64,000 bases of DNA from Dermanyssus gallinae (GCA_003439945.1 QVRM01004007.1:1359501-1423500), one strand, 5' to 3'; shown: positions 1 through 12,681, counted from the first letter of the stretch. The notes: generated by a model not told the origin, from the letters alone. Numbers and translations are program-made.

Positions 1-1140
1 CCGCGTTTGACGTCGTCCGCCAAACTCATTTCACTCATAACGCACAGTAGTGGCAGGCTGTTTCCGATAGCCGCCACAGCACCGTCACCGAATCCATAAC
101 AATCACAACTATCAGCAAGCACATTGGCGGTATCGACATGTCTGCGACACAGCTATCGCCTGTGAGCCCATCTACCGGCCGTCACCGGCTCAACTGCCAT
201 CACCACCGCCGCCACAACCGTTGCGTTTCCTAGCCAAGCTGACACACTGCTGGCATCGGCACTGCCGTTCATTGAGCTATGATAACAATAATGATGATGA
301 TGATGATGATGGCTTAAATCATCACCGTCGTCATCGTCCTCCTCATCATCACGATCATCCGCGTTGCACGTTGTCGTCACGAGTAAAACAAGTAGCTTGT
401 CCATTTTCATACACTTTCGCCTACATTTGGTACTGATCGAACACCAGGCGGACTACTAACTAACTGGCTATGGCTTATTCTATCCGTAGAAGGAGTAACA
501 CTATGTTGAAGTTGTTGACTTTGAGTAAGAAGCAAAACGTATATGTATATATCTATATATATATATATATGTGTGTGTGTACGTTTGTATGAATAGCTAT
601 ATGCGCAAATATTGCTCTAAATATCTGTATGAACTTCAGGGCAGCATGCTTGGCGGGTGTGTGCAGACATATGGTCCGGACCGCGATCGCTGATGATGGT
701 TGTTAGCACGGTGTTTTGGTATTTCAAAGATCTGACCGACGGTCAGTGGCTGAGAGAGTGGGTTGGTGAGAAGGTGGGTTGGTGAGAGAGAGTGCGACGC
801 TCACTGGCTGCGAGTGAGTGAGTGAGTGAGTCAGCTCACGTGGACCACGGGGTCCGCACCGTCGTCCACCACCACGACGATGACGACGACAGACAGTAGT
901 CGTATACAACCATAACAGCGACAACAGCGGCGACGACGACGACGACGACGACGACTATGGTGAGCGCAGGCGAGGGTTCGTTGACAGCGAGCCGGATTGG
1001 GCGGGCGGCGCGCGGGCTGGTCGGTTAGTTGACCAGCACGCGCACTGGCCGGCACATTCAGCAGCAGCAGCAACAGCAGCAGGGGCAGCTACATCAACAA
1101 CAACAACAACAACAGCAGCTACAACTTTAGCAACTGTAGC
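1..1140. other. Low-complexity, gene-poor leading region
   Basis: No convincing exon is seen. The stretch holds a (GAT)n run at about 289-310, an (AT)n/(GT)n tract at about 539-583, GAGT-type repeats at about 810-830, a (CGA)n run at about 931-955 and CAG/CAA triplets at about 1061-1125. GC content rises from about 840 onward, as near an arthropod first exon or promoter, which fits the possible coding start at 1141. The open frames here are repeat translations (poly-His, poly-Asp, poly-Val). Confidence 0.5.
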
Positions 1141-1314
1141 ATGGCAACTACGACCCCACGGGCGACCATCCCCAAGAACCATCATCACCACCACCACCAA
1201 CACCACCATCGCCAACATCATCATCACCAACATTACGACCAGCAACCCTTGCCGAAGAAAGGCAACAACGCAAACGCGGCGAGACGACGGCAAATAGTTG
1301 ACAGTAAGGGTTGA
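1141..1314 (+). CDS. Possible first coding exon, His/Gln-rich (unrecognised)
   Basis: An ATG at 1141 opens a 57-residue frame beginning MATTTPRATIPKN, followed by a His/Gln-rich run and a basic segment (NAARRRQIVD) before a stop at 1312-1314. A good splice donor, gtaagg, lies at 1304, so the frame may really end at 1303 and continue in a distant exon. CAG/CAA-rich, GC-rich DNA lies just upstream, as in arthropod 5' UTRs. Poly-His/Gln N-termini are common in arthropod regulatory proteins, but no family is recognised. The alternative is a chance frame through CAN triplets. No downstream partner exon was found. Confidence 0.25.
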   Translation: MATTTPRATIPKNHHHHHHQHHHRQHHHHQHYDQQPLPKKGNNANAARRRQIVDSKG

Positions 1315-2084
1315 TCGGTACCAGCTGATAGAAGCGGCATCGCCGGGAAACAGCAATAACGGCATGAACGACACCTTCAACAACATCGACACTCCGATAT
1401 GTGCCGAACAGCGACTGCCACTGCTACAGCACTGAACTTGCAGCAATTTATAGTAGTCATATAAGTTACCACTGTCAATGTTGCTGCTGTAACTGTTTTT
1501 TTTTTGTGGAGAAATACTGAAAAATAAGACTTGCACACCACTGCAGTAAACCGGTTTGCAAGTGTGGGTCGGTAGTGCAGCCTTTCACCTACTAAAAGCA
1601 AGGCGTCTTTTTACCGCCTTCCCATTCGGGCCGAGAGCTGGCTACGCAAATACTTCAAGGTATCAAAGAACGGTCTGCTCGTGGCTTGCTTCTTTTTCGT
1701 AGGCCTAGAGAGCAGCTTGGTGCGGCAGTTATTTGCCACGGATTTGGCACATGTTGAGCAGGTCCGCCCCCAGCATGTTCGGATTCCAGGCGGAACTTTT
1801 TCGTCGCCGCTGCGGTTACTGCTTCCGAATACTCTTTTATGAGTCACTCAGCTGCAGGGACATGGATGCCGCTCGGGTCCGGAACCTTGAGCCCGGATCC
1901 CGACTTAAGACGTTCTCATAGGCCTTCTGTAGTGTTCGGCTGAAGTACTTTGAGAATCTTAGTGAGTGCTAATTAAACAGTTCCCGGCCCTGGGACGGCC
2001 TCTTGCGTCGGTTCCTAGACACCGTGGTTTACCAATCTAGATCATTGTTACCCGATATGGTGGACGAGTACCGTCCATGTCTCG
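1315..2084. other. Unassigned stretch, possibly LINE-derived
   Basis: A poly-T run lies near 1497. From about 1720 the base composition becomes more coding-like and runs into the LINE 3' end that starts near 2085, so part may be upstream sequence of that element. No reverse transcriptase motif could be read. Confidence 0.3.
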
Positions 2085-2515
2085 GTGGTCCTTTTTAAGG
2101 CGTTGACCATTATGGCGTGCTGTAGGGTACAAAGAAGGTTACTGTCCTATTCTTGGTCTCCCCGCCAATGCTGTGGAATTTCCGTCGAATTCGCGGATTC
2201 GTATGCATGCTCGCGGGCTTATTATCAAGTATCGATTTATACCGTTTATACGCTCACGAATTTCATAATATATTATGCCGGTCTGCTGGGTTTCATGAAC
2301 CTAGAGATGAATGTAAATGCCGTCGTTATGGCGATCCATGTCCTCTGTATTACCTCAACGACTGTATTGAATCCTCTTAGCTCCAGCGAGAATACTTATT
2401 AACTGTACTAACCATGTGTGTCATACATAATATAATTTAATCTTCTTCATCAGTTTATGTTATATATACATTCCCAAGCAGAACTCATTTTTAACAAATA
2501 AGTAAAATAAATGGA
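2085..2515 (+). mobile_element. LINE 3' end remnant with terminal Cys/His motif
   Basis: One frame reads CRSAGFHEPRDECKCRRYGD and stops at 2378-2380. This matches the terminal motif of the LINE at 50141-51841 ([16 protein letters not shown]) and the copy near 37590-37850, so three copies of one LINE family share a C-terminal Cys/His cluster. A non-coding tail follows, ending in A-rich aataagtaaaataaat. Only the 3' end survives; the reverse transcriptase is not seen. Confidence 0.6.
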
Positions 2516-3365
2516 ATTTGCAAATCATCTTCCTTCGTGTGAAATTGTCGGATAGGTCGTCTTTTCTAGCAATACAATCCGCAAGGGACTCTCCTCTAGG
2601 ATGGTAGCCCCTTCGTGTAGGCGGCTGACGGCCAATTCCGTAAGAAAACCCTTTGGGAGTCCTCTTTTCGTTGCTCGCATAATTCTTCTCGCATCATTAC
2701 GCTGACCATCTTCGCCTTCGCCTAGGCTGTGGCGTCGGGAGTGCACTGGCACCCCGATCTTCTGCTGCCCAGGGCTGTTAAGGCAAGCTTCCCTTCTTCT
2801 GTTTGTGTGCTAACTTTGGCGCCGGGGTTTCTTATTAGCCAATTTTATGGTAGCCCTGACCTTATCTGCCAGAGTTTTTATCGCTACGTCGGTGTTTATT
2901 CGGCTAGGGGTTACACGAAATTAGCCTTTCCTGATTGAAGGCCGGTTTGCGCTCCTTTGTCCGAATTTTCCGAGATGGTAAGCAGTACGTCATTTTACTT
3001 GCTTAGTAAAAACGTTCCGTTAAAAAGTCCCGGCCCAGATTTAAACCTGAGATGCAGTAAAGTTAGACTGCTGGACTTCCGCAGCATTGCATTGCCTGCA
3101 GTCTAAGCTAGCAGTTCGACATCGCTTTCTGGCCGGGAAGCATATTAAGTGGCTTTTGGACCGTTGGCTGTGTTATGCAACGTCTTAAGACTCGTTTGTA
3201 CTCAGGAGCCCTGGCTTACGCTAGAACCTTCCCCATGCCCGGCAACTTTGGCCACAAGAGAGGGCGAAATAAGCCAAGGCAGGGGAAGGGAATGAACAGA
3301 GAAGAGAGCTGCCCGGCGCCGAGAAAGGAGACGAGCGCGAAAACTATTCTCATGAGCATCGCTCA
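2516..3365. other. No gene recognised
   Basis: Mixed-composition sequence. A 75-codon frame on the minus strand (2525-2752) has no recognisable motif. Some of this may be decayed transposon. Confidence 0.4.
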
Positions 3366-3462
3366 AAGATCTAATCAACAACGGTGATCGAACCGGCAAC
3401 ACCGTGGTAGATGACAACTATGAGTAGCGTACTAGCCCCCTAAACCACGCCGCCACCCTCCG
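3366..3462 (-). mobile_element. tRNA-like SINE head (degenerate)
   Basis: Read on the minus strand, TGGTTTAGGGG (3437-3447) resembles a tRNA A box, and GGTTCGATCACC (3383-3394) resembles a B box, at about tRNA spacing. The intervening sequence does not fold into a convincing tRNA, so a SINE head or tRNA relic is more likely than a gene. It differs from the two SINE families seen elsewhere in the window. Confidence 0.4.
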
Positions 3463-4870
3463 TCGCGTGACGTCGCTGTGCAAGTCTCTCGTCAGCCCCA
3501 CCGCACACCCAAAGACATCTGCACCACCGCATGGACACGAAATCCCGACAGCCGTCAGAAATACTGGCCAAAAGCAAACGGTTTGCACAACAGCGCCAGA
3601 GTCACGTCTTGAACATGCATCCGTTCCGTTCGAAGACTAACAGCAAACTGTGCTGCTGTTGTTGTTGAATGTTGTTACTACCACTATTAGTCATGACAAT
3701 GGACACTGTGAAAAGACGTGGCTAATTATAAAATACTTACCTTCGAGCGTTTTGAGCCACTAGCACTCCAAAAAAAGCATACTCCAACTAGACTCGGCGA
3801 AAATAATTCTGCTGGCTTTTATCGAAGCAGGATTCCAGTTTTTGAAAGCAAGGAAGAACTCACCCCCGGCGTTGTGATGCACTGTGGATTATGCAAATAA
3901 TAACCTGCTAGAAGGAAATATATCTACGTTAAAATATTGCGTAAAATCATATTAGACGTAATTGCTCATCTATGCTCTTTTATACAACTGTGTGGTGAAC
4001 CTGTCACTCGCTAATATAACATACTCGTCTACGACGCTTCACGTCATCGTTGCTCTGATATATCTTTTTTAGCGAGAGAGAGAGAAGGTTTCTAAACATA
4101 TAATAGTCGCATGGGGCCAGGTCTGAAGAATATGGGGCATGCTCGACCATTTAGAACTTAAATTCGCATAATTTGGTCATAGCCAAAATAAACGTGTGGG
4201 TGAGCGCGATGTCGTGGTGAAACAGCGCAGTCCTCTTCTGCATCGCGGGCCGTAGTGTTATGAGGCGTTTCTTTAGCTGGTCCAAGAGTTTTGCGTAGTC
4301 CTTCCCAGTTATCGCTTGTTGAGAGGCCTTTCGCCGCGTGCGGTTCACTTCGAGGTGACAACTTCCCGGAAGTGCTGTTGCAACTTCCTGTTCTGGAGTA
4401 AAGTTGTGGATCCAGATTACGTCGACTACAAAAAATCCTGCGTATTTCGTCTTAAAAGTTCCAAATTACTCTCCGAAATTGACTCGCGTATCAGTTTTTG
4501 CTCAATTAGGAGCTGATGCGGTCATTCATGCATTTATGCTAATGCAATATTTGATGTACAGCGCCATAGCAAATGCCCAACTTTCCTCTATCTCGCACAG
4601 CTTCAACTGGCGCTCAGATATATCCAAGTTTGTAGAGTTCTAGCAGTTTTGTTATTCGATGCTATTTTTTGCCGTCCGGAAAGAAGTACATCTTCGATGT
4701 CCATTATACATCTTTTAAATGAGGCAATCTATTTGGTAATGGTACTACTGTATACCGCTGCATTAGCTCCGTAAACTGTAATAAATTTGGCGTTGATTTC
4801 CGGTGCAGCTAAGCCTTCAAAAAATGTATCACAGCACGGTAGTCATTCAGCTAAGGACGTTTTGATCTAG

Positions 4871-4906
<36 letters not shown>

Positions 4907-6026
4907 CGTTTAAATGTATGATATTTTAATGCTCTTCTGTTCTAAAAATCGATTATGCGAAGTATCCCGTGCACTGTCATTTTCGAATATTTACCTTAAG
5001 TAGGGACATAGGTACTGCCTAACGCGCTCCACAATTCGACATATTTTACAGTGTAAATGACACCCTTACAAAACTGCATCTTTGCAGTTTTATTGCTGTG
5101 AAGTGAACTGTACTGCTCTGCGCCTATAAGCATGATAAAGAACATTTTGTTAAAAAAAAGATATATATATATATATATATATCCAGTGACAGACATGCAT
5201 AAATGTTTAAACACAAAATAATATCATTTCTTATTTTAAAAATCGAGGTACGAAAATAAGAATGTTGGAAAACGAGTCTAGATGAACTAAGTGAAAAACT
5301 CCACGCAGGTGTCTCCACCCGTTATATTAACGTGCTACGCAAGAATATATTTGACGACTGGTATGACAAAAAAGATAGTCTTAATGTAGTTCTGAATGTT
5401 ACTCGGCTCTCAAAACGCCCATCAAAAGAGTATCGTAAATATTATATTAGCAGCATCAGAAAAGTTGTTATTGTCATTGTAAAGGGTTAACGCCCCGCTG
5501 TGGCGCTTTCTTGAGGAGCTGGTTAATGCAAACGCAATTTATGTCGCAGCCGTGTTCACTGTCTTGACCGCCACTCGTGGGATAGATAAAGTCCGGCCCA
5601 ATCCGAGACCAGTGGGAAGTGTTATCGATGCCGTGTCCAGTCGACCGATTAAGAAATATATTTGTTTGCCCGTCTAATTCCTTAAATGGGCTAGTAACGG
5701 TGGTAGCTTGTTCGTCCGTTATATCGTCCCCGACATAATCATATAATCACCTGCCACGGCGTTTATACAAGTCACGCTATTCACAGAGAAGCATGAAGTG
5801 ACTTCAATGGGTCACCAAATATGATGCTTAATCGGCTTTAACTAAGCATGCATTACAGGTATGTATCCCTATGCAGAAAATGTCCCAAGAAAACCTAACA
5901 CATATACTATAGCATTAACCTAATTTAGACTAATCAAAACTTGAATTGAGTACAAGCTTATCGAAGCACCATGACTGGCGATGGATTGTTACAGTGGTAG
6001 TTGTAATTATTTAGGTGGCATAATGC
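3463..6026. other. AT-rich intergenic DNA
   Basis: No supported gene. It contains short GA repeats near 4074-4086 and (AT)n tracts at about 4872-4904 and 5161-5182. Ile-Tyr repeat frames here are translations of (AT)n. Confidence 0.5.
4872..4904. repeat. (AT)n microsatellite
   Basis: A nearly pure AT dinucleotide tract of about 33 bp. Confidence 0.9.
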
Positions 6027-7260
6027 ATGGAGGTATCAAGCAGTTTGTTAACAAATGAACAAATTATTCAAGACATTTTGGTGAACTTCTCTTTTATTAC
6101 TACCTCCGACCTCGCGATCTACTCAATTTATATTTCTCCGGACTCCACCCTATATGAGTGTGAGGACATCCTCAAAGAGCTAGACCTCAACATGAGCACT
6201 CGCGGTCATCGAAAGGTGATTGTGGAAGGGGACTTGAAAACAAAAAAACAGGATACATTTATATAACGTAAATGTTTAAATAAAAATTAAATTTACATGA
6301 AAAAGTTTTATAAATTAGTGGGACAAGAAAACCCTATGAATCTTAATTATTATTACATATTATTACACGTTCAACAATGACAGACACAGATCAACATTAG
6401 ATCTGATTCCTATCCATATATCTCTACGTAACCTTCTCAGTCAATCCAGCCTATTTTTCCATACAACGGCAACGCTTTCCCGGGTTAATTATACCCGTAC
6501 AGGAAGCATTAAAGTACTTCATCTCAGTGAATACTCGGCAGTAGAAATCTCTGCACTACTAGGGGAAGCCTGCCGACAAGCAGGTCTCCGTGTTACTAGT
6601 GGAAAAGTTAGATCGCCGAAAAGCGAAGGACCTGCCACCGCCTACGCCGAGTATGCACGCGTCGCAGAGCAAGGTACCGGCCAGAACTCTACAAAAGGCC
6701 ATTAAAAATAGTAAAATATACCACTAGAACCCTTTGTGTAAGAAGGTCGAAGAAAACTTTTGGGGCAAAGTGTACAAGATCGTACGTAACAAAATGCGCC
6801 ACACATAGCTGCCCCTACCAGTACAAGTAGCTCGCCCGATTATAACTGCACCCTTTCCACAAAGACCCCGCCAGAGCCGGTACTCTTTGAAGAAACTTCA
6901 GACCTTACCTTCAAGCCAATCTCAACCCGAGAGATCAGAATCGTGCCCGAACGCATACAGGCAGAAAACGCACCGGGCCCATATGCGGTCCCCCGCAAGC
7001 AGTGCGCGTATTCCTAAAGAACCATCCCAAGGTTTCCATGCTATGAACGCTACGCCTTTTACGACACTGAGCTACTGTCCGGGAACCAACGACTGGGGAA
7101 CATCCTGACATGCCAAGCCCTTGTAGAGACGCTCCTCAAGAATTACGAACCCTGGATTATGAGCCGAGGTGCCATAATTGCCATACAAAGTCGAGCAGCC
7201 TAAATTGCAAGAAGAGTGGTCATGCGAAGTAATCTCAAGAATACAGTACTGCGGCCGTCC
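6027..7260 (+). mobile_element. R1-like LINE remnant (endonuclease and N-terminal RT pieces)
   Basis: Two blocks of one non-LTR retrotransposon. At 6027-6266 the frame reads IYSIYISPDSTLYECEDILK followed by RGHRKVIVEGDL, which matches the late part of an APE-type endonuclease (the GDFNA motif is changed to GDLKT). At about 6838-7040 the frame reads STREIRIVPERIQAENAPGP, the segment just before RT in R1/Jockey-type ORF2 (consensus ...KAPGPDG). Frames change and stops intervene, so this is dead. The copy at 59600-60610 has the same two blocks. Clade R1 is inferred from motif wording only. Confidence 0.7.
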
Positions 7261-8135
7261 CCCGACAAGGGGCAATTATATTATACATAATTATACAATT
7301 GGATAAATAGCAAGTGGCAAGTAACAAATATTTTCTCATCCAAGCTACACTAAGTTATACCACCTTCGTCTAATTGGTATTTCAAGTGTTCACGTGCAAG
7401 TCTCGTCTCTTCTTCCATCTTCAATATTAATAAGATATTCTTAGTATATATTTACAAACAGAAGATGGGAGCACAATACCAGCTAAAAGTCACTGAAACC
7501 AGTTTAGCCTTTCAGCGAAAAGCAACGTCAGTTCCGTTTTGACCATCATTCTTATTTTCAAAGGAAAAAGGAAACAATTACATTATTTTTCTCTAAAGAA
7601 AATTCCTTTTCAATTATCTTCTCTCTGGCCTTGAGACTTTTGAAGAGATCAAAAAGGCTGGAATGCCACTGGACTGCAGGAATCTAATAAGGCTCTGTCG
7701 ATATATTCTCTCGAATTGCTTCTAAAAAAAGACTATTTTGTTTCATTTTATTGTTTTTTTACCTCGCCTAGTGAATGACCGACGTATAGGCACGGACAAT
7801 CCGTGCTTTCCTGTCCGCCACTGAATACTATCTCATCGTGTCTTAGCAAGAAGCACTGTCGTTCTAGAAATTTTATAAAAATATTGCTTATACACGCTGA
7901 ATATTTCATATTTGATCTACTTATAGGTGACCGCGTCTACAGTAGTCCAGCGGTGCCAAAAAACACAAACTTACATATTTCGTAGCTTTTTCATTTACTT
8001 TATACCAAACATTTTGACCATTCGCGCAGACATATTGTACATATAGGTATTTTGTGTTGTTTTATAGCTGGTGGCGAAACTTAACAGTGGCAGTCAGAAT
8101 TGACTAGCGAGTTAACTCTCGAAAATGGTAATATA
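7261..8135. other. Gap downstream of the COMMD4-like gene
   Basis: No gene seen. On the minus strand a possible polyadenylation signal AATAAA (plus-strand tttatt at about 7747-7752) lies some 390 bp past the COMMD4-like stop codon and could end its 3' UTR. Confidence 0.35.
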
Positions 8136-8436
8136 CTACCCGAAATTATCGATCGCTTTCCTGGCCTGTTTAAGTTCGTTAAGAAGTATTTGTGCCTGAT
8201 TAAGGTCCATGACAAAGTTCTCCGCATTGGCTGAGACAACCAACAACTGGTCCCCATCAATCGTTGTCCTCTGTCGAAACGAGATGTCACACCTCTCATG
8301 TACAAACTCCCCACGAAGCCGGTCGACGGCTCTAGCCCGACTCTCAGCGTAGGCCTTCCCTAAACCGGTCGAGTGCTCTCGGGGCAGGCCCAGTTGCTGC
8401 AGCTCATCCACCAGCACAACTTCCTCAACCTGACTC
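8136..8436 (-). CDS. COMMD4: COMMD4-like coding exon 3 (last)
   Basis: 301 bp encoding the remaining helices and the COMM domain, with a TAG stop at 8138-8136. The acceptor is ctgcag. The intron before it (8437-8929) contains an (AT)n tract at about 8464-8486. Confidence 0.88.
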
Positions 8437-10713
8437 CTGCAGTTAACAATCAGTTCAGTCATGTATATATATATATATATATATAACAGCATAACACCAG
8501 GCAGGTGTTATGCTGGTTTCTTCACTCTAATGTCATAGCAGAGTGTTCTCCAAACCAAAATTAATTACGCAAACCAATACTTAAAACAATATTAATGGCA
8601 ATCACTTAAGAAATTCTGCTGATAATTAAAAACAATGCAGGTGATTACTAACTCACATTAATTAAACAGAAATAGGTATTTCACATCCTTCATTTATGTC
8701 ATGCAAATGTCAAACAACATGTACATGCGTAGCTTACTACATGCATAACAAAGGACACGAGTCGTAATAGGGACATTTATATTTCGGTACAAACATCTAT
8801 CAAATAAAATTGCTTACTACTCTCATATGCATCAAACTAGACGTATATGTATCATATAAGATGCATACTATAAATTACTATGAGGAACAACTTAACTATT
8901 TTAGGACTGGTCGAACAATTGTACATTACCTGAGGGCGAGTTTAAGTACTTCATGCACAGCTGCTAGAGCTTCAGGACTGGCAAGTTTCTCGCGGGCTGT
9001 ACTTAAAGTCTCCGCATCAACGTGACCGTCGGCAATCGCCCGAGCCACTAAGCCCGCAGCTGAACGGACCTGTTGAGCGACGGAGTACGAAAGTTAGTGC
9101 GAACAGAAGTCAAACATTCTCCAAGATTGTTACTTACTGATTCACGACTCATTCGTTCTCTCAGCTTACCAAAACCTCGTGGGGCAATCAATATATTTTT
9201 CTATTTAATATATATATATAGTCTCATTCGTTCAACAAATGTTGGGGTCTAGTACAACTCAGGAAAAAAATTCCAATGCATAAATGGGGTAGAAATGTAG
9301 TCTGTTGAAGCGACAGATAATTCCAAATTTTAATTATTATATATTGGCTTTGACGCTCAATTACCCATTTTTAGGAGACTTTCCGCCCCTTTGTTCTGTT
9401 GGAAAAAAATATATTCGTTGAGTTGTACTTCCAAAGTTTGTTGGACGAACTCTGGGAGACTATATATATATATATACGTATAGAATAATAAAGACCTCGG
9501 CATCTCAGATGCCCTTGCTCTCGCAGGCCAGGCCATCACCGCTGCTTTGCACGAAACTTCGACCATAGTGAGGGGGTTCTTCGACGACCAAGGATGGATG
9601 CAGTTTGACAGTCACTGAACAGAGCCACTAGTTCCACAGAGGGCCCAGCACCTGTCGACTCCGCTTCCCACCGTCAATGGATGAAACCCTGTATCTAGGC
9701 CCGCTTCCAGTCACTGCTATCACAACGCTCTAGACGACGCTCGCGCTCGAATAGGCGCGGGCTTTTGAAGAACTGGCAAACAGTACCGAACCCTGGGCGG
9801 GGGGGGGGGGGTAAATGTGAGGACTAAAGTTTTTTAGTGGGCAACCCCATGCCATCGGGGGTCCCACACTACCTACGCGCTTCTACACGCCCGGACAGCG
9901 ATATGTGCGCTGGGTGTGCATAAGGCATTTTTCCCCAACCTCAAAAAAAGACGCGGGCTTGCTCCTCGAAACCGTTGAGCCACATTTTGTGCTCAATCAC
10001 CACACCGGTGGGTGCGCTGGTGGAACGCTACAGGTTGTTGTGTCCACACAGTGCCGAGTGTCCACACACCACTCCGCACTGTCCTGCATTCAAGCAGCCC
10101 ATGGCTTAGCACCCGAAGACGGCCGCCGACTGAAAGGAATGACCCTCATGCCGTTTGAACAAGGCCTAGCTCTTGTTTGGAATGGCACAGTCATCGACAC
10201 AAGACCTCTCTCTATGGTCAATGGATGTGAAACCCAACCAGGACACGCAGCGCGCTATGCCAAAAAAAATTGAAGATACATAAATATGCCACCCTCGCGC
10301 GCAACTATCGCTTTTATTTGCTAGCGTTCGAACTACTAGGACCGAACGCTGAACCTGGTTGGCAAGCGCTTACTCAATAACTCCTGGGACGGGCCTTCTT
10401 CGCACAGCGACTCTCAATTGACCTTCAGCGAACTAATACAGCGGCCGTTTTGGGGACGACGCGCGTCGCCCGCATGTCGGACCCCGCACGGTCCGAGCAA
10501 TAAAAAGTTTCGAACAACAACGCTTATTCAACTTTTGTCCTTAACAAACACCATTATGTTAATAATACGTAAAATATTTAAATACGTAGTCTGAAGCTTG
10601 AGTGACCACATACTGCAGCTACTAACCTTGATAGAACTGAGTTTGGCTAGACTCGCCAGCGCAGCCAACAGCCAGTCGGGACAGTCAAGACCGCAGCAAA
10701 ACTTGAAGCGCAT
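8136..10713 (-). CDS. COMMD4: COMM domain-containing protein 4 (COMMD4-like), 3 coding exons
   Basis: Joined exons 10713-10627, 9069-8930 and 8436-8136 (minus strand) encode about 175 residues. The N-terminus [19 protein letters not shown] matches the COMMD4 start, exon 3 has [16 protein letters not shown], and the C-terminus [14 protein letters not shown] matches the COMMD4 end. COMMD proteins assemble into a hetero-decameric ring in the Commander/CCC complex, acting in endosomal recycling and NF-kB control. All junctions obey GT-AG (donors gttagt and gtaatg; acceptors cag). The start is the ATG that opens the conserved N-terminus. It looks about 24 residues shorter than vertebrate COMMD4, the loss falling in the early COMM domain, and the usual Trp there is not seen. 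The intron between the first two exons carries a LINE fragment. Identity is strong; the short COMM domain is the oddity. Confidence 0.88.
8930..9069 (-). CDS. COMMD4: COMMD4-like coding exon 2
   Basis: 140 bp encoding the helical HN-domain segment ([20 protein letters not shown] onward) and ending in the split Arg codon AG. The acceptor is CAG at 9072-9070; the donor is GTAATG. Confidence 0.85.
9799..9811 (+). repeat. G13 homopolymer
   Basis: An uninterrupted run of about 13 G, inside the COMMD4-like intron. Confidence 0.8.
9905..10490 (+). mobile_element. LINE ORF2 C-terminal remnant in the COMMD4-like intron
   Basis: The plus-strand frame reads [20 protein letters not shown] then VWNGTVIDT, and about 100 bp later [20 protein letters not shown]. 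Both blocks belong to a conserved C-terminal module following many arthropod reverse transcriptases (DGKRPDG-TL-P, then QR-S---QRGNA---LGT). A frame break separates them. A minus-strand piece with the first block lies at 39570-39745. The element is antisense to the host gene. Confidence 0.6.
10627..10713 (-). CDS. COMMD4: COMMD4-like coding exon 1
   Basis: 29 codons, from ATG at 10713 to Lys29 (AAG at 10629-10627), phase 0. The donor is GTTAGT on the minus strand. Confidence 0.87.
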
Positions 10714-12681
10714 GATGAGGCACTGGAAATCTGAACACTCGAGAGAAGTGCACACATGGAAATTATCGTCATTAAAAATTAGCGCGTTGAAGCCAACGCC
10801 GATACGTACCGTTGTGTCGAAACATTGTGGTGGCACAAGAACGCCAACACATTAAACGACCACTAAAGTATTGTATGTGTCGACGTTCCTTTGCGGTCAG
10901 GAAAAATGACGTCTTGGAACATCTACTCTACCAAACACTAGCTCGCATGGGCGTACGCGAAGAGACGATTACCAGCTTGAACCCCTCCATTTGCTATGAT
11001 AAGTAAGTGAGAAATAGAGTAGTGAACGCAAGCCTTGCCAAGTTCCAGGAACCGCCGCACAGACAACGCTGCACAAACGGTGCGGCTTGCCTGTACGGCA
11101 TGTTTTAAGTTATTCGTTCATAAGAACACACTCTCATCAATTAAATATGCTATAATGGATTGGGCTGACATGTTCGTTCCGGGCCATCAATCATGCAAAC
11201 AAATCATTTTATTGTATATTTTTAGTTGAAACTCCCGAATCGGCGAGCTATACAAGAGTTTAATAAGTTCACCGGCGGACAATATTAGCGTACCTCGGAG
11301 TAATTGATAGCAAAGCAACAAAAACATGAATTGGCAACGTCAAACTATCCTGACTAATTATGCAACATAACAATAACTACAATGAAAGTTCAGAACAATG
11401 TAAAAGATCACGTAGCTGTCGGCAAAAAGATTCCCTCTATTGTATAGTTCAAAAAGTTAGAGGCGCACAAAATGCCATCAACCGCAGACTGCATCATGAC
11501 GCGAGGATGTGGGAAAAGAACGATGGGTATACTTAGCACATAGTGACACTAGTTGGCGTGTATTACTAATATCCGTGACAAGAACGAAATTGAGCAGAGC
11601 GGAGATGTATCTGCCCCACGCTAAGCCTGAACAAGTCTGAACAATGTCCAAGAACAGTCTCAAGAAAATGTCTGATCTATAGTAGCATACACTATATATA
11701 TATATATATATATATAACATCTACCGTAACACGGTCTTAAATTCATCATGTATTTCAAATTAGCTCCTACTTACTTAAAGAAGCAAGAAACGTCGCTGTA
11801 ATATAAATGGACAAGTACAGAGAGTTAGTTATTGAAACAAACGGATGTGCTTTAATTAAGTCTTGTGGCAAAACAATTTTCCGGTACAGCAGCCACACAA
11901 ACACAATGCTTGTGTTCGACCGTGTACAGATTTTCGGGCGAAGCCGAAACAGTCGGAACGGTGCTTGTACGGCGATTGCCGTTACTGGTATTCCTGCTGC
12001 TGCATGAAAAGAAATGCACTGCACTGACATGAATCCATGCATGATTCGCCACAGCTTTGAAAATTGGCATCAAAGCGTGCAAACCTTTCGGACCACCTTA
12101 ATCTGCATGGCGCAAGGGCATTAAATCTGACTTATTGACCTTAATGTATGTGAACTAAAGATAATCTATGTGTAAAGTAGTATGTAAATGCCCTATTCAA
12201 CTTAAGATCTTTCTGCTCACAATTATTTAAGCCGGAGAAAGGCGTTACTCTAATACATAACAGTAACAGCAAGCTAGGCCTTACTCTGATACATAACATT
12301 TTTGCTAACAGAATCGTATCTCGTTATTTATTTAAATAAAACTATTTTAGAACTGTCAGTGATATAAACATACCGTACTGTCTTAGTGTGTCCCAGAGCA
12401 ACTCAGCTTTATGTCGCAAGCCCGTTCAATAAATTAAGCGCAAATGGAATAAATACCGATAATAAATACAGTAGTTCCTTATAACTACATAATAACTAAA
12501 TACAGTAGTTCCTTATACATATAAATTAAATATAACATCTGGATACCACGTATCAGGAAAATATGTCAGTGTTGTCTTGCAAATGCGATACGAATCACAA
12601 CATTATTACAAAATAATATATATATATATTTTTTTTTTTATTTCGCAATAAGTAAGTATTTCAGAATGGCACTTAATTAAA
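10714..12681. other. Upstream of the COMMD4-like gene; no gene recognised
   Basis: The COMMD4-like promoter should lie just above 10713 on the minus strand, but no TATA box or clear initiator is evident. The rest is AT-rich, with an (AT)n tract at about 11692-11716 and short duplicated phrases such as the repeated ctaaatacagtagttcctta near 12461-12520. No exon is supported. Confidence 0.4.

Noticed and set aside
955..1536. A 193-codon minus-strand frame rich in Val, Ala and Met
   Set aside because: It runs through CAA/CAG/CGA triplet repeats read backwards; composition is repeat-driven and antisense to the more plausible frame at 1141.
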